Positions 37,688 through 46,683 of a stretch of 64,000 bases of DNA are shown in pieces. The translations under genes and the position numbers were made by a program. Origin of the DNA: Methylophaga sp965655755 (GTDB lineage Bacteria > Pseudomonadota > Gammaproteobacteria > Nitrosococcales > Methylophagaceae); the NCBI RefSeq assembly GCF_965655755.1, contig NZ_CBFHHW010000008.1, forward strand, positions 14,670 through 78,669, read 5' to 3'. How positions within the stretch are numbered: the first letter of the stretch is position 1; each line of letters opens with the position of its first letter. The notes below the pieces were generated by a model. The model made no database searches, was not told the origin of the DNA, and saw nothing but the letters and a program-made list of their open reading frames with translations.

Positions 37688-37723
37688 AAAAAAAAGCCCC
37701 TATACAAAATGTTTTCGGGGCTT
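37688..37723 (-). terminator. terminator after bfr
   Basis: On the minus strand AAGCCCC pairs with GGGGCTT and a run of eight T follows. It begins 5 bp beyond the bfr stop, so it ends the bfr transcript before cfa. Confidence 0.85.
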
Positions 37724-37728
37724 GTTTA

Positions 37729-38208
37729 TTACTCGGCTTCTTTAACGATCTGAGCCTGATGATAGTTTTGCAAGCCCATTCGCTCAATTAAACCTAGCTG
37801 TGTTTCCAGCCAGTCAACATGCTCTTCTTCTGAATTGAGAATGTCTTGAAATAAATCCCTAGATCCAAAGTCGCTTATTGACTCCGCATAATTGATACCT
37901 TCTTTCAGATCAGGAATCGCATCCATCTCCAGTGCCAAATCAGATTCCAGCATCTCTCTGACATTTTCACCAATTCGCAATGCACCCAAGTCCTGAAGAT
38001 TAGGCAAACCTTCTAGGAACAGTATGCGTTCTGTCAGTTTATCTGCATGCTTCATTTCATCAATGGATTCATGATATTCGTGTTCGTATAGATTCGTTAG
38101 TCCCCAATCCTGATACATTTTTGCATGCAAAAAGTATTGGTTAATGGCTATCAGCTCATTACCCAGCACCTTGTTCAGTAATTCAATTACTTTTTTGTCG
38201 CCTTTCAT
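37729..38208 (-). CDS. bfr: bacterioferritin
   Basis: Bacterioferritin stores iron in a 24-subunit shell with heme between subunit pairs. The 159-residue protein has the ferroxidase ligands in NELIAINQYFLHA, YHESIDEMKHADKL (with the heme-ligand Met near residue 52) and ILNSEEEHVDWLETQ. A Fur-like site lies just upstream and a terminator just downstream. Its partner bfd is 323 bp upstream on the same strand. Confidence 0.96.
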   Translation of the reverse strand: MKGDKKVIELLNKVLGNELIAINQYFLHAKMYQDWGLTNLYEHEYHESIDEMKHADKLTERILFLEGLPNLQDLGALRIGENVREMLESDLALEMDAIPDLKEGINYAESISDFGSRDLFQDILNSEEEHVDWLETQLGLIERMGLQNYHQAQIVKEAE

Positions 38209-38531
38209 GGCTCACCTCTTATCAATCAAAAATATCATGAATGATTATCGTTTTTTTACTCAGAAAGTCAAAGCTAAGCGATTGATATAAAAATAAAATC
38301 GCAACAATTATCATCTAGATTGATATGGGGAAGGTAAAACAAGTACTTATTGCCGAAATCGTATTAATCGTCAAGTGATGGATTTGTTTTTAAAATGAGA
38401 AACTTAGCTAAGGAGATAAAAGTTGAGCTGAACTGCCCGGTGAAAAATCGTTGAGAATTTCTTGAAAGTCAGGACTGACTCAGACTTCAAAGTTGATTTG
38501 GTTTTTGAATCCGTTGCGCAGATTATACAGC
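38209..38531. other. 323-bp spacer between bfd and bfr
   Basis: No gene is seen. The part next to bfr is AT-rich and holds a Fur-like site (38231-38249); the remainder shows no clear terminator for bfd. It must hold the bfr promoter. Confidence 0.5.
38231..38249. promoter_or_regulatory. Fur-like site upstream of bfr
   Basis: The 19 bases match the classical Fur box at 12 of 19 positions, with the right half (ATTATC) intact. It lies about 22 bp before the bfr start. Confidence 0.4.
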
Positions 38532-38744
38532 TTAAGAATAAACCGCTTCGGACATACAGGGAGAGAGAGCCACCCTTTCAGACTGCTCACGTTCATGCAG
38601 CAAACGGTTAACTTTAAACTGACACTTACCGCAACAGTCGGCCGCTCCGGTGTCTTCGCGTACGGCTTCAACACTTCGTGCACCGCTATCGATTGATGCG
38701 TGGATCGTTTCTGTATTAACGTTGTTGCAAACACATACAATCAT
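38532..38744 (-). CDS. bfd: bacterioferritin-associated ferredoxin
   Basis: Bfd is a [2Fe-2S] protein that docks on bacterioferritin and supplies electrons to release stored iron. The 70-residue protein has the four ligands as CVCNNV (Cys4, Cys6) and CCGKCQ. The C-terminal 20 residues, past LLHER, are unconserved. A good Fur box lies 35 bp upstream of the start. Confidence 0.93.
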   Translation of the reverse strand: MIVCVCNNVNTETIHASIDSGARSVEAVREDTGAADCCGKCQFKVNRLLHEREQSERVALSPCMSEAVYS

Positions 38745-38778
38745 GGTTTCATCCAGTTATCTTAAACTTGATGTAAAT

Positions 38779-38797
38779 GATAATGATTGTTATTTAT
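38779..38797. promoter_or_regulatory. Fur box upstream of bfd
   Basis: The site begins GATAATGAT and matches the classical 19-bp Fur box at 13 positions. It lies 35-53 bp before the bfd ATG, suggesting iron-responsive control of iron release. Confidence 0.6.
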
Positions 38798-38831
38798 TTA
38801 GTCAACTCTTAATTAATAAAAAATTATGCAT

Positions 38832-38847
38832 TCACAACGACGTCACA
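38832..38847 (+). promoter_or_regulatory. TCACA direct repeats, 11-bp period, before the OmpR-type regulator gene
   Basis: TCACA at 38832-38836 recurs at 38843-38847, exactly 11 bp on. OmpR/PhoB-family regulators bind direct repeats with this spacing. The same TTCAC core occurs at the same spacing before the lipid operon (47645-47693), so autoregulation by the gene at 38901 is plausible. Confidence 0.45.
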
Positions 38848-38900
38848 AATGGATAGGTTATGCTCATTGTTGAGCAAATTAAATTAATAGTAGGTAGTCA

Positions 38901-39599
38901 ATGAAAATCAATCCAGCAACAGTCCTGATTGTAGAAGATCATCAGGATTTAGCAGCAAACATCGGTGACTTTCTTGAAGCTGGAGGCATGACTGTCGACT
39001 TCGCAGCCGATGGACTCACGGCTTTGCAACTCTGCCACCAGCATAACTTTGATGCGATTGTGTTAGACATCATGATGCCGGGCATTGATGGTTATGAAGT
39101 ATGTCAACGTATTCGGAATGAACTTCAACAAGACATGCCTATCATCATGCTGACAGCCCGGGATACTCTTGATGACAAACTGACAGGATTTGATCAGGGC
39201 GCTGATGATTATCTGCTCAAACCTTTTGAAATGAAAGAATTGGAAGCCAGACTTATCTCACATATCCGTCGGCATCGTGGTGACATGGACACAAAATCGC
39301 TGCAAATCGCCGATATGGTTTTTGATCCAAAAACGATGCGTGTTACACGTTCAGGCGAAGCAATCAAGCTGTCTCCGATTATGATGCAGATCCTTCGTAT
39401 TCTAATGCGTGAATCACCAAATCTTGTGACACGTGAAAAAATCGAAGCTGAAATATGGGGGGAAGACACGCCGGACAGCGACACGCTTCGTAGTCATCTA
39501 TACAACCTGCGTAAACTGATTGATAAACCTTATCAAAAACACTTGCTGCATACGATTCCGGGCATCGGTTACAAACTGTGTGAAGAAAAAGATCTCTGA
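38901..39599 (+). CDS. OmpR-family response regulator
   Basis: The 232-residue protein has a receiver domain (acidic VEDH, phospho-acceptor Asp in IVLDIMMPG, Lys in LLKPFEMKE) and a C-terminal winged helix (PIMMQILRILMRES ... HLYNLRKLIDKPYQ ... IPGIGYKL). It converges on the histidine kinase gene with 2 bp between stops. The kinase is the last gene of the lipid operon, so this regulator very probably controls that operon. It is transcribed from its own promoter. Confidence 0.92.
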   Translation: MKINPATVLIVEDHQDLAANIGDFLEAGGMTVDFAADGLTALQLCHQHNFDAIVLDIMMPGIDGYEVCQRIRNELQQDMPIIMLTARDTLDDKLTGFDQGADDYLLKPFEMKELEARLISHIRRHRGDMDTKSLQIADMVFDPKTMRVTRSGEAIKLSPIMMQILRILMRESPNLVTREKIEAEIWGEDTPDSDTLRSHLYNLRKLIDKPYQKHLLHTIPGIGYKLCEEKDL

Positions 39600-39601
39600 T
39601 A

Positions 39602-40903
39602 TCAGTTTTTACTAATTTGAGATTTGGGGAAATGCACACTCACTTCGGTACCCGTGCCCAACTCACTGGCAATACTCAAGTGCCAGTTATAACGGTTACA
39701 CAAACGTTTAACGATTGTCATCCCCAACCCATAACCGCTTGACTTATCTTGCTTTTCACCCCGATAAAAGGGCTTAAAGACTTGTTTCACCTGCTCTTCA
39801 TCCATGCCCACACCGCTGTCTTTTACTGAGAACCCCTGCTCCCAGATTTTCACGGTAATTGTACCTTTCGGCGTGTAATTAAATGCGTTACGGATTAGGT
39901 TACCGACTAAAATATGCACGACTCTTTCAGGTGCATTCAATTTAAGTTCAGCCGTTTCTTCTGCCTGCACCAACAACGATTTGTCTTTAAAGAGTAATTG
40001 GAGTGTGTCGATTTCATTTGTAACTAATTCATTAACAAGAACCTGACTGGTTGGCAATGCCTGCTCCTGTTCACGAGCGAGAATCAGCAACGTTTCTATT
40101 AATGCTTCCATATCATAGAGAGTCCGATAAATCCGGCTAATCGTTTTATCTTCCCCAACATCGTATCGTCTTTCAAGAAGCTCCATCGCGCTTCGTAATA
40201 CAGCTATGGGCGTGCGTAATTCATGACTTGCATCCCGAGTAAAAAGCCGCTCACGTTCAACAAATAATTCCAGTCTTTGCGTAAATAAATCGAGCGCTTT
40301 TACTAGGCTCGTTACCTCTTCATCGGGAATTTCACGTAACTCTGTGAGATCCAAATCCGGTAGATTACCCTCTCTGACTTCAGCATCTTCCACCGCTTTA
40401 GCCAGTTTAACAATCGGGGATACCGCCTTATGCGACTGACGGTAGGCGAACCAAGCCAACAGATATAACACCACTAGCACCGCAGCCAGCGGCAAGATGC
40501 CAAACACTAATGCCAGTCTTGAGACTTTTACTTCATCAAAAATCAAATAAAGCCGGTCACTCCCGTTGTCCTCAACATAGACAATCGGATTTTCACCATT
40601 TAATGTGGCCCGTTGAAGTCCAGGCTCCAGCAACTGTAGGCTTTCCGGTAAATGGTGTGTTTGATTATCAGTGGCAAGATAAGCTTTTAGATTGAGGGTG
40701 TTGGGTAAAGGGAAATCGGGATGCTGTTCACGTACAGACCAGAAATGTCTGGCTTCTCCCTCCAATGCTTCACGAACAAGAATATCTTCTACCGTCGTCT
40801 TTGCGGCGTAAATACCGGCAATTGTGACGATACTGATCAAGGCTATCTGAATCAGGAAAACCTTTATCAGCTTAGCACGGAGGTTGGTTTTGGGTTTAAG
40901 CAT
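39602..40903 (-). CDS. sensor histidine kinase, last gene of the lipid operon
   Basis: The 433-residue inner-membrane sensor has helices near residues 13-33 and 132-152 flanking a periplasmic domain of about 100 residues, a HAMP-like linker, HisKA with the phospho-acceptor in RDASHELRTPIAVLR, and an HATPase domain (NLIRNAFNYTP, DSGVGM, GYGLGMTIVKRLC). It overlaps the preceding methyltransferase gene by one base (TAATG). Its cognate regulator is the convergent gene at 38901. The signal is unknown; a membrane-lipid state would fit the operon. Confidence 0.92.
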   Translation of the reverse strand: MLKPKTNLRAKLIKVFLIQIALISIVTIAGIYAAKTTVEDILVREALEGEARHFWSVREQHPDFPLPNTLNLKAYLATDNQTHHLPESLQLLEPGLQRATLNGENPIVYVEDNGSDRLYLIFDEVKVSRLALVFGILPLAAVLVVLYLLAWFAYRQSHKAVSPIVKLAKAVEDAEVREGNLPDLDLTELREIPDEEVTSLVKALDLFTQRLELFVERERLFTRDASHELRTPIAVLRSAMELLERRYDVGEDKTISRIYRTLYDMEALIETLLILAREQEQALPTSQVLVNELVTNEIDTLQLLFKDKSLLVQAEETAELKLNAPERVVHILVGNLIRNAFNYTPKGTITVKIWEQGFSVKDSGVGMDEEQVKQVFKPFYRGEKQDKSSGYGLGMTIVKRLCNRYNWHLSIASELGTGTEVSVHFPKSQISKN

Positions 40904-41940
40904 TAATCTGCCATTTTTTTAGTGAAGAGGTAATGCCCCACCAGCCACTCGGTTCCATCTTCATACCCAAAAAGCTCAGCACATGCCATAAAAAAAAGAC
41001 GCCAGCGTTGTAACCAGACTTTTGCCTGATCAGCACCATAAACGTCTGCGAAAATACGTAGAATCTCTGTCTGATGCTGATCCGTATTATCAAGCCAGGC
41101 TTCAGCAGTTTGCTGATAATGTTTTCCATTGACTAGCCACTGTCGTTCAATCTGCAGATTCTGTTGAAAATGTAACAGGGTATCAGCTGACGGCATTAAG
41201 CCACCAGTAAAGAAGTAGCGGCCCATCCAGTTATCATCCCCTTCTGTTTCAAAAGGATAAACCACACTTCTGTGACAAAAAATGTGCACAAATAATTTAC
41301 CATCCTTACGTAACCATTGGCCGATTTTATCGAATAACCGCTGGTAGTTACGCATGTGTTCGAACATCTCAACCGAAACGACACGATCAAACTGATCCTC
41401 TAGCTCAAGCTCGTTTACATCACAGGTGATAATTCTGACATTACTCAGGCCACGAGCTTTAAGATTCTTCTCGATGTGTAAGCGCTGGGAATTCGAATTC
41501 GATACCGCTGTAATCTTTGCATAGGGCAGCTTCTCGGCCATATGCAGTGTCAATGAACCCCAGCCGCAGCCCAACTCCAGAATTTCCTGTCCATTTTCCA
41601 AATCAGCGCGTTTAAGATATAAATCCAGCATTGCCCGCTCAGCATCGTCCAGAGTCAGGCAATCATTTTCCCAAAGACAGCCACTGTATTTCAGGTGTTT
41701 ACCCAAGACTTTTTCATAAAAAGCAGCAGGCACCTCGTAGTGTTGTTCATTGGCTGCCGTCGTCTCAATGGCAATAGGGCTTTTCCTGAGCATATCAATA
41801 CAATCATTTTTTCTCAGACTGGCACGCTCCGGATCAAACGCCAGTTCATCACGCAGGCGTTTTTTTAGTAACTGTCTGATCCCAATTCTGATAAGCGGAT
41901 CGGGCACAATTTTATTCTCCGCAAATTCAATTAGCTGCAT
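40903..41940 (-). CDS. Cfa-like SAM-dependent methyltransferase
   Basis: The 345-residue protein shares the Cfa core: HYEVPAAFYEKVLGKHLKYSGCLW, the SAM site ILELGCGWGSLTLHMAE and SVEMFEHMRNYQRLF. It differs from true Cfa in the N-terminal domain and in lacking the HVGEKN motif, and is closer to the shorter Cfa-like methyltransferases of unsaturated lipids. I chose the ATG at 41940 (MQLIEFAENK), which has GGAGAAAG upstream. It overlaps DUF1295 by 14 bp and the kinase by 1 bp. Confidence 0.85.
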   Translation of the reverse strand: MQLIEFAENKIVPDPLIRIGIRQLLKKRLRDELAFDPERASLRKNDCIDMLRKSPIAIETTAANEQHYEVPAAFYEKVLGKHLKYSGCLWENDCLTLDDAERAMLDLYLKRADLENGQEILELGCGWGSLTLHMAEKLPYAKITAVSNSNSQRLHIEKNLKARGLSNVRIITCDVNELELEDQFDRVVSVEMFEHMRNYQRLFDKIGQWLRKDGKLFVHIFCHRSVVYPFETEGDDNWMGRYFFTGGLMPSADTLLHFQQNLQIERQWLVNGKHYQQTAEAWLDNTDQHQTEILRIFADVYGADQAKVWLQRWRLFFMACAELFGYEDGTEWLVGHYLFTKKMAD

Positions 41941-42697
41941 GTTTCTTTCTCCACGGAATAAAAGCACTGGTTGTTTGTTGATAGCGTCGGTAGGCATCAC
42001 CACGACTACGGATCGCCTGCTGTTCTGTATAAGGAATTCCCGTCACAAAATATAAAAATGCCAGCATGACTAGAGGCGCAATCCAGAGCCAATATCCACC
42101 AGCTGTGCCTAAGGCCAATACTGGATAACTGAACCAGTGTAGCCACTCAAAAAAGTAATTCGGGTGCCGGGAGTAAAACCATAATCCGCGCTCACAGACT
42201 TTGCCTTTGTTATCAGGGTTACGACGGAACCGACTGAGTTGTTTGTCAGCAACATACACTCCTGAACCCGCTATCAGCACAATAACCAAGGCAGCCAACA
42301 CGGCTAATGTGTGCACCTGCTGTGCTTGACAGAGCCACCATACGGGTAACGTGAATGTCCATGCCAAAACAGCCTGGAATTGAAAAAAGAAAAAGTGGTT
42401 TCGATGTGCTTTGCTTCCCCAGTACTGTCTTAAGTAGTGATAACGACCATCTTCCGGTTCAGAAAAAACACGTTTCTGAAGGTGTAAGAAAAGTCGCAGA
42501 TACCACGCACTCATTATGCCCGCCGCGATAATGCGTATAAACACACTTCCATCCAACTGGATTGCATATAACAGAGGTAAAGCAGCCATCAGACCGGCCC
42601 AAAGGACGTCGACGATACCAGCATTTTCGGACTTTACTTCGAAGAGCCAGCCACAGAACATCACAATCACGGCTAACAATAAACTAAACCAGAGCAT
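41927..42697 (-). CDS. DUF1295 membrane protein (steroid-reductase-like fold)
   Basis: The 256-residue protein has six or so membrane helices and the DUF1295 hallmark GLWFYSRHPNYFFEWLHWFSYP near the C terminus, where related isoprenylcysteine methyltransferases and steroid 5-alpha reductases bind their cofactor. A reductase or methyltransferase acting on a lipid is likely. It overlaps both neighbours by 14 bp. Confidence 0.85.
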   Translation of the reverse strand: MLWFSLLLAVIVMFCGWLFEVKSENAGIVDVLWAGLMAALPLLYAIQLDGSVFIRIIAAGIMSAWYLRLFLHLQKRVFSEPEDGRYHYLRQYWGSKAHRNHFFFFQFQAVLAWTFTLPVWWLCQAQQVHTLAVLAALVIVLIAGSGVYVADKQLSRFRRNPDNKGKVCERGLWFYSRHPNYFFEWLHWFSYPVLALGTAGGYWLWIAPLVMLAFLYFVTGIPYTEQQAIRSRGDAYRRYQQTTSAFIPWRKKHAAN

Positions 42698-43217
42698 GTT
42701 CGGCCTCCTTGTCTTTGTGTTGCCAGTATTTAGCCAATGACATGAATACAGGAATTAATATTGACCAACTGACTGCAAGAGCGGTATAGGCTGTCACAGT
42801 CTCAGGCAATGACACAGCCCCCAACTTACTGCCTGCATAGTAAGACAGTGGTGCAGCCAGAAAACTGCATGGAATCAATACAGAGAGACGATTTTTCAAC
42901 CAGTTAAGTGAGTGATTAAGAGTCAGGGTGAAATTAGCCCAGAGTGCCGCAACCCATAAGGGTGCAAAACCGGTTCCCGTATCAGCAGCGTAAACTATCC
43001 ACCCCAAATTCAGCCACACCGTATCCAATAGCGTGCCAATAATCACACCGGTTACAAGTAGTTTGCTATCGGCAAGACGGCAATGACTGTAAAGCAGTTG
43101 CATCGCGGTAAACACGGTAATGGCTGCTATCGCATATATACTCGTCTCTTTCGCCGCCGTAACAACAACGACAAACCAGACCAACTGGAAAGCAATAAAG
43201 TTGAGGATATTACCCAC
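42684..43217 (-). CDS. DUF2878 membrane protein
   Basis: This 177-residue protein is almost entirely hydrophobic, with five or six predicted helices, and resembles the DUF2878 family (NFIAFQLVWFVVVV at the start; NHSLNWL in the middle). The family has no known biochemical role but is regularly found beside Cfa-like genes. It overlaps cfa by 8 bp and DUF1295 by 14 bp. Confidence 0.75.
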   Translation of the reverse strand: MGNILNFIAFQLVWFVVVVTAAKETSIYAIAAITVFTAMQLLYSHCRLADSKLLVTGVIIGTLLDTVWLNLGWIVYAADTGTGFAPLWVAALWANFTLTLNHSLNWLKNRLSVLIPCSFLAAPLSYYAGSKLGAVSLPETVTAYTALAVSWSILIPVFMSLAKYWQHKDKEAEHALV

Positions 43218-44475
43218 CTTGAGGTACCCACTGAACCCGGCGGTTATCTATCTTGCTGAATAGCAAGTGCACATCACTGATGCTTCTCTCAATGAAGCCA
43301 CCTTCGCAGTAACATAAGTAAAAATCCCACATGCGAATAAACTGTTCGTCATATCCAAGTTCCCGGACTTTTTCGATATGTTGATGAAAGCGGTGACGCC
43401 ACTCACGTAATGTTTTAGCGTAGCTGGGTCCGATATCTTCAAGATTTGTCAGCTTGAGTTCAGCATTTCCAGCCGCATCAACTAGCACACCGACGCAGGG
43501 AATAAAGCTACCAGGGAAAATATAGTGCTTGATGAAATCAACCTCTTTGACCGCCTGCTGATAGCGGTGATCTTCCAGTGTAATAGCCTGAATTATGGCC
43601 AAACCTTCCGGAGTCAGTAAATCACTGCAGCGTTGAAAGAATTCCTCAATAAAATGATGTCCTACCGCTTCCACCATTTCAATTGAGATGAGCTTGTCAT
43701 ACTGTCCTTTCAAATCACGGTAATCTTCTAAAAGGACTGTCACTTTATCCTGCAAATCAAGTTCAGCGACTCGCTTGACTGCATGGTCGTATTGTTCACG
43801 GGAAATAGTCGTTGTTGTTACACGACAACCATAACGTAGAGCAGCAAATACAGCACAGCCACCCCACCCCGTACCAATCTCAAGAAGATGATCGTCTGGC
43901 TGAAGATCCAGCTTGTCACACAAACGGCTGAGTTTATTAAACTGTGCTTGTTCCAGTGTTTCAGTTTCATCGTAAAACAAGGCCGATGAGTACATCATGT
44001 GATCCTGATCCAGAAAAAGCTCAAACAACTCATTACCTAAGTCATAGTGCGCAGCGATGTTGTCTCGACTACCCTGACGTGTATTTCTACGTAGCCAATG
44101 CATGCTCTGCATAAACCAGCCTGTGAACCTTGCCAGCCCCCTTTCCATCCCATCGACCAGGTGACGGTTTCTTACCAGAAGGCGGATTAAGGCAGTCAGG
44201 TCATCCGTCTCCCACTCTCCCGAGATGTAGGATTCAGCAGCACCTACAGACCCACCTAACACTGCTGCTTCAAAAAAGTGAGGATTAATCACCCGTATGC
44301 ATGCGTGTAAATCCGCATTAGATTTCCCGAGATGTATTTCCTCATCTGCCATGTAGATTGAAAGTTGTCCCTGCTCAATCTCGGAAAGCTGCTTTATCAA
44401 CAAAGTCTTACAAAGCCGACTAAACCTACTTGGCTTCACACTATCAGTCGAAATAGCCGCTGTATTGGAATTCAT
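43210..44475 (-). CDS. cyclopropane-fatty-acyl-phospholipid synthase family protein
   Basis: The 421-residue protein has the Cfa architecture: AAHYDLGNELFELFLDQDHMMYSSALF, the SAM site LLEIGTGWGGCAVFAA and an altered active-site loop SIEMVEAVGHHF in place of the usual FEHVG. That change and the gene context suggest it methylates unsaturated acyl chains, with a product other than plain cyclopropane possible. It overlaps DUF1365 by 4 bp and DUF2878 by 8 bp. Confidence 0.88.
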   Translation of the reverse strand: MNSNTAAISTDSVKPSRFSRLCKTLLIKQLSEIEQGQLSIYMADEEIHLGKSNADLHACIRVINPHFFEAAVLGGSVGAAESYISGEWETDDLTALIRLLVRNRHLVDGMERGLARFTGWFMQSMHWLRRNTRQGSRDNIAAHYDLGNELFELFLDQDHMMYSSALFYDETETLEQAQFNKLSRLCDKLDLQPDDHLLEIGTGWGGCAVFAALRYGCRVTTTTISREQYDHAVKRVAELDLQDKVTVLLEDYRDLKGQYDKLISIEMVEAVGHHFIEEFFQRCSDLLTPEGLAIIQAITLEDHRYQQAVKEVDFIKHYIFPGSFIPCVGVLVDAAGNAELKLTNLEDIGPSYAKTLREWRHRFHQHIEKVRELGYDEQFIRMWDFYLCYCEGGFIERSISDVHLLFSKIDNRRVQWVPQGG

Positions 44476-45263
44476 GGTCGTTCCTCATTCTGGGTTTTAG
44501 CCGTGTTGGTGTCTTGATCGCTATCGAGAGCAGGATGGGAGTGAAAAGGTGTTTTTTTAAGCCAGAGTTTCAAAGCCTGCCAATAAATGCGCCACACAAT
44601 TCTGACTGTTTGCAAAGGATACTCGCGTGGCAACTGTCTCATTTTTTGTTCAGTAAGAGGTTCTGGGCGAAGTTGCATCTCAGCTTGAAACTGTTCGTTA
44701 CCCTCTCGTAGCGATTTCATCTGAACGTTAAACTGCTCATCGGTCAACTCAAACTGCCATTCGTAGTCAATATCCATCGGCATAAACGGTGAAATATGGA
44801 AAGCCTTGCTAAATTGCACCCTGACTTTCTCTTCTCCGGTTTGTGCCGGAAACACATAACAATGACGCTCATTCCAGGGTGTGTTGTTGATGTCTGCTAA
44901 CACATAAGCGAGTTGCTGTTTTTCATCAAAACAAAAATAAAAACTGACGGGGTTAAATACAAAGCCAAGATAGCGAGGCTGAGTGAGCAAAAAAACGTTG
45001 CCTGCAAAACGCTGCTCAGTTTTTTTGAAGATCTGCTCCTGCACAGCTGTTTTTAAATCGCCCGTATGACGGCCAAGATAATCTTTACGATAGAAGCTGA
45101 TCAGGTTAAGACGCTCCAGGGACCACCAGCGCGATTGTTTAAAGGTATCGGTCAAGCGATCGATATCTAGCATTACCATCGATAAGGTATAGCTGAACTG
45201 ATGACGATGCGGTCTTATCCGTTTATGGTGAACGTGGCCTTTATAAAGTGCTGACTCAAGCAT
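44472..45263 (-). CDS. DUF1365 family protein
   Basis: The 263-residue protein has the DUF1365 features: YKGHVHHKRIRPHRHQFSYTLSM at the start and LTQPRYLGFVFNPVSFYFCF in the middle. The family is almost always beside an FAD amine oxidase and a Cfa gene, as here; its role is unknown. I chose the ATG at 45263, which overlaps the amine-oxidase stop (ATGCTTGA). Confidence 0.87.
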   Translation of the reverse strand: MLESALYKGHVHHKRIRPHRHQFSYTLSMVMLDIDRLTDTFKQSRWWSLERLNLISFYRKDYLGRHTGDLKTAVQEQIFKKTEQRFAGNVFLLTQPRYLGFVFNPVSFYFCFDEKQQLAYVLADINNTPWNERHCYVFPAQTGEEKVRVQFSKAFHISPFMPMDIDYEWQFELTDEQFNVQMKSLREGNEQFQAEMQLRPEPLTEQKMRQLPREYPLQTVRIVWRIYWQALKLWLKKTPFHSHPALDSDQDTNTAKTQNEERP

Positions 45264-46683
45264 GGGCTGTCCCCGCTTTGATCTGCTCAACCACATTCAA
45301 TGCACTCTTGACGCCATCTTCATGGAACCCCCATCCCCAGTAGGCACCACAAAAATAGGAATGCTGGTGACCAGATATATCGGACCAGCGTTTTTGTGAT
45401 TGCAAAGTCTGTTCGTTATAGACGGGATGACTGTAATGCCTCTCCAGAAACACCTTGTTTGGATCCACCTGTCCTGCTGAATTCAAGGAAACAATAAACT
45501 CAATGGGCGCATTTATCTGCTGCAACGTATTCATATGATATGACACAGTGCAACGCTCTTTGAGGGCTTCGCTGACATGCGCATTCCAACTCGCCCAAGC
45601 GTTAGGGTTATTGGGCAAGATTGTCTCATCCGCGTGAAGCTGCATATGATTAGATTGATATGCAATTCCTCCCAGGACTTCCTGCTCGGCCTGGCTAGGT
45701 TCAGACAACATCTTCAGCGCTTGGTCCGAGTGACAGGCAAATACAACAGAATCAAACGTATGCTGTTCGCCGTTAACCCGCAATGAAACACCATTGTAGA
45801 GCCGGTTTACTGCCTGAACCGGACTCGCCGTTTTGATTGTCCCCGGAAATTGCGTCAACAGCGCTTCAACATAACGATTGGAACCGCCTTTTACAACACG
45901 CCACTGGGGTCGACCACTAACCGAGAGCATTTTATGATTGGCCATAAACGCGATCAGAAAACGGGCAGGCATCGTCATCAGGCTGAGGCTCGAACCTGAC
46001 CATAAGGCGCAAGCCATCGGCACTAAGTGATCGTTAATAAAACTATCACTGTAATCATTTCGCGATAAGTAATCATGCAGGCTTTCAGTATTATCTGGCT
46101 CATCCAGTAAAGCCGGTGCCTCACGATAAAATCGTGATAAATCTTTCAGCATTCGGTAGAAACGTGGATTGAAAAGGTTTTTTCGCTGACAAAATAATTT
46201 GTTGAGATTAGTAGCGTTGTATTCCAGACCGGAATAGCTGTTATGCACACTAAAACTCATTTCTGTATCGATTGAATCGACGTTAAGCTCATGCAATAGA
46301 TGGCTGAAGTTCGGATAGTTAAGTTCGTTGAATACAATAAACCCCGTATCGATACGATAGGTTTTGCCCAATACCTCAACATCATGCGTATCAGTATGGC
46401 CGCCAATATAATCATTCGCTTCAAATACGGTGACATCGTAGTCTTTGGCCANNNNNNNNNNNNNNNNNNNNNNNNNNNNNNNNNNNNNNNNNNNNNNNNN
46501 NNNNNNNNNNNNNNNNNNNNNNNNNNNNNNNNNNNNNNNNNNNNNNNNNNNCTCAACATCATGCGTATCAGTATGGCCGCCAATATAATCATTCGCTTCA
46601 AATACGGTGACATCGTAGTCTTTGGCCAAATACCAAGCCGCTGTTAACCCGGAAATACCCGCTCCTATCACGGCAATTTTCAT
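45256..46683 (-). CDS. FAD-dependent amine-oxidase-like protein, interrupted by a false gap
   Basis: The protein opens IAVIGAGISGLTAAWYLA, a Rossmann FAD site, and continues with FEANDYIGGHTDTHD and RIDTGFIVFNELNYPN. Members of this group lie with DUF1365 and Cfa and are thought to oxidise modified fatty acids. As written it has 475 codons, but a 100-N run and one copy of a 77-bp contig overlap (177 bp, 59 codons) are artefacts. Removing them leaves the frame intact and gives 416 residues, the normal size. It overlaps the desaturase gene by one base (TAATG). Confidence 0.9.
   Translation of the reverse strand: MKIAVIGAGISGLTAAWYLAKDYDVTVFEANDYIGGHTDTHDVEXXXXXXXXXXXXXXXXXXXXXXXXXXXXXXXXXXAKDYDVTVFEANDYIGGHTDTHDVEVLGKTYRIDTGFIVFNELNYPNFSHLLHELNVDSIDTEMSFSVHNSYSGLEYNATNLNKLFCQRKNLFNPRFYRMLKDLSRFYREAPALLDEPDNTESLHDYLSRNDYSDSFINDHLVPMACALWSGSSLSLMTMPARFLIAFMANHKMLSVSGRPQWRVVKGGSNRYVEALLTQFPGTIKTASPVQAVNRLYNGVSLRVNGEQHTFDSVVFACHSDQALKMLSEPSQAEQEVLGGIAYQSNHMQLHADETILPNNPNAWASWNAHVSEALKERCTVSYHMNTLQQINAPIEFIVSLNSAGQVDPNKVFLERHYSHPVYNEQTLQSQKRWSDISGHQHSYFCGAYWGWGFHEDGVKSALNVVEQIKAGTAHA
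46375..46451. repeat. 77-bp contig-end overlap, left copy
   Basis: These 77 bases are identical to 46552-46628 and in the same orientation, and directly abut the N run. This is the expected trace of two contigs sharing a k-mer end that were not merged. Confidence 0.95.
46452..46551. other. false assembly gap (100 N)
   Basis: A run of 100 N lies between two identical 77-bp copies. The real sequence is almost certainly continuous, with no bases missing. Confidence 0.95.
46552..46628. repeat. 77-bp contig-end overlap, right copy
   Basis: This is the second copy of the 77-bp block at 46375-46451. It should be collapsed onto the first. Confidence 0.95.

Noticed and set aside
46375..46628. Tandem direct repeat or duplicated exon-like segment in the FAD protein
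   Set aside because: The copies abut a run of exactly 100 N, so a contig-end overlap explains them.
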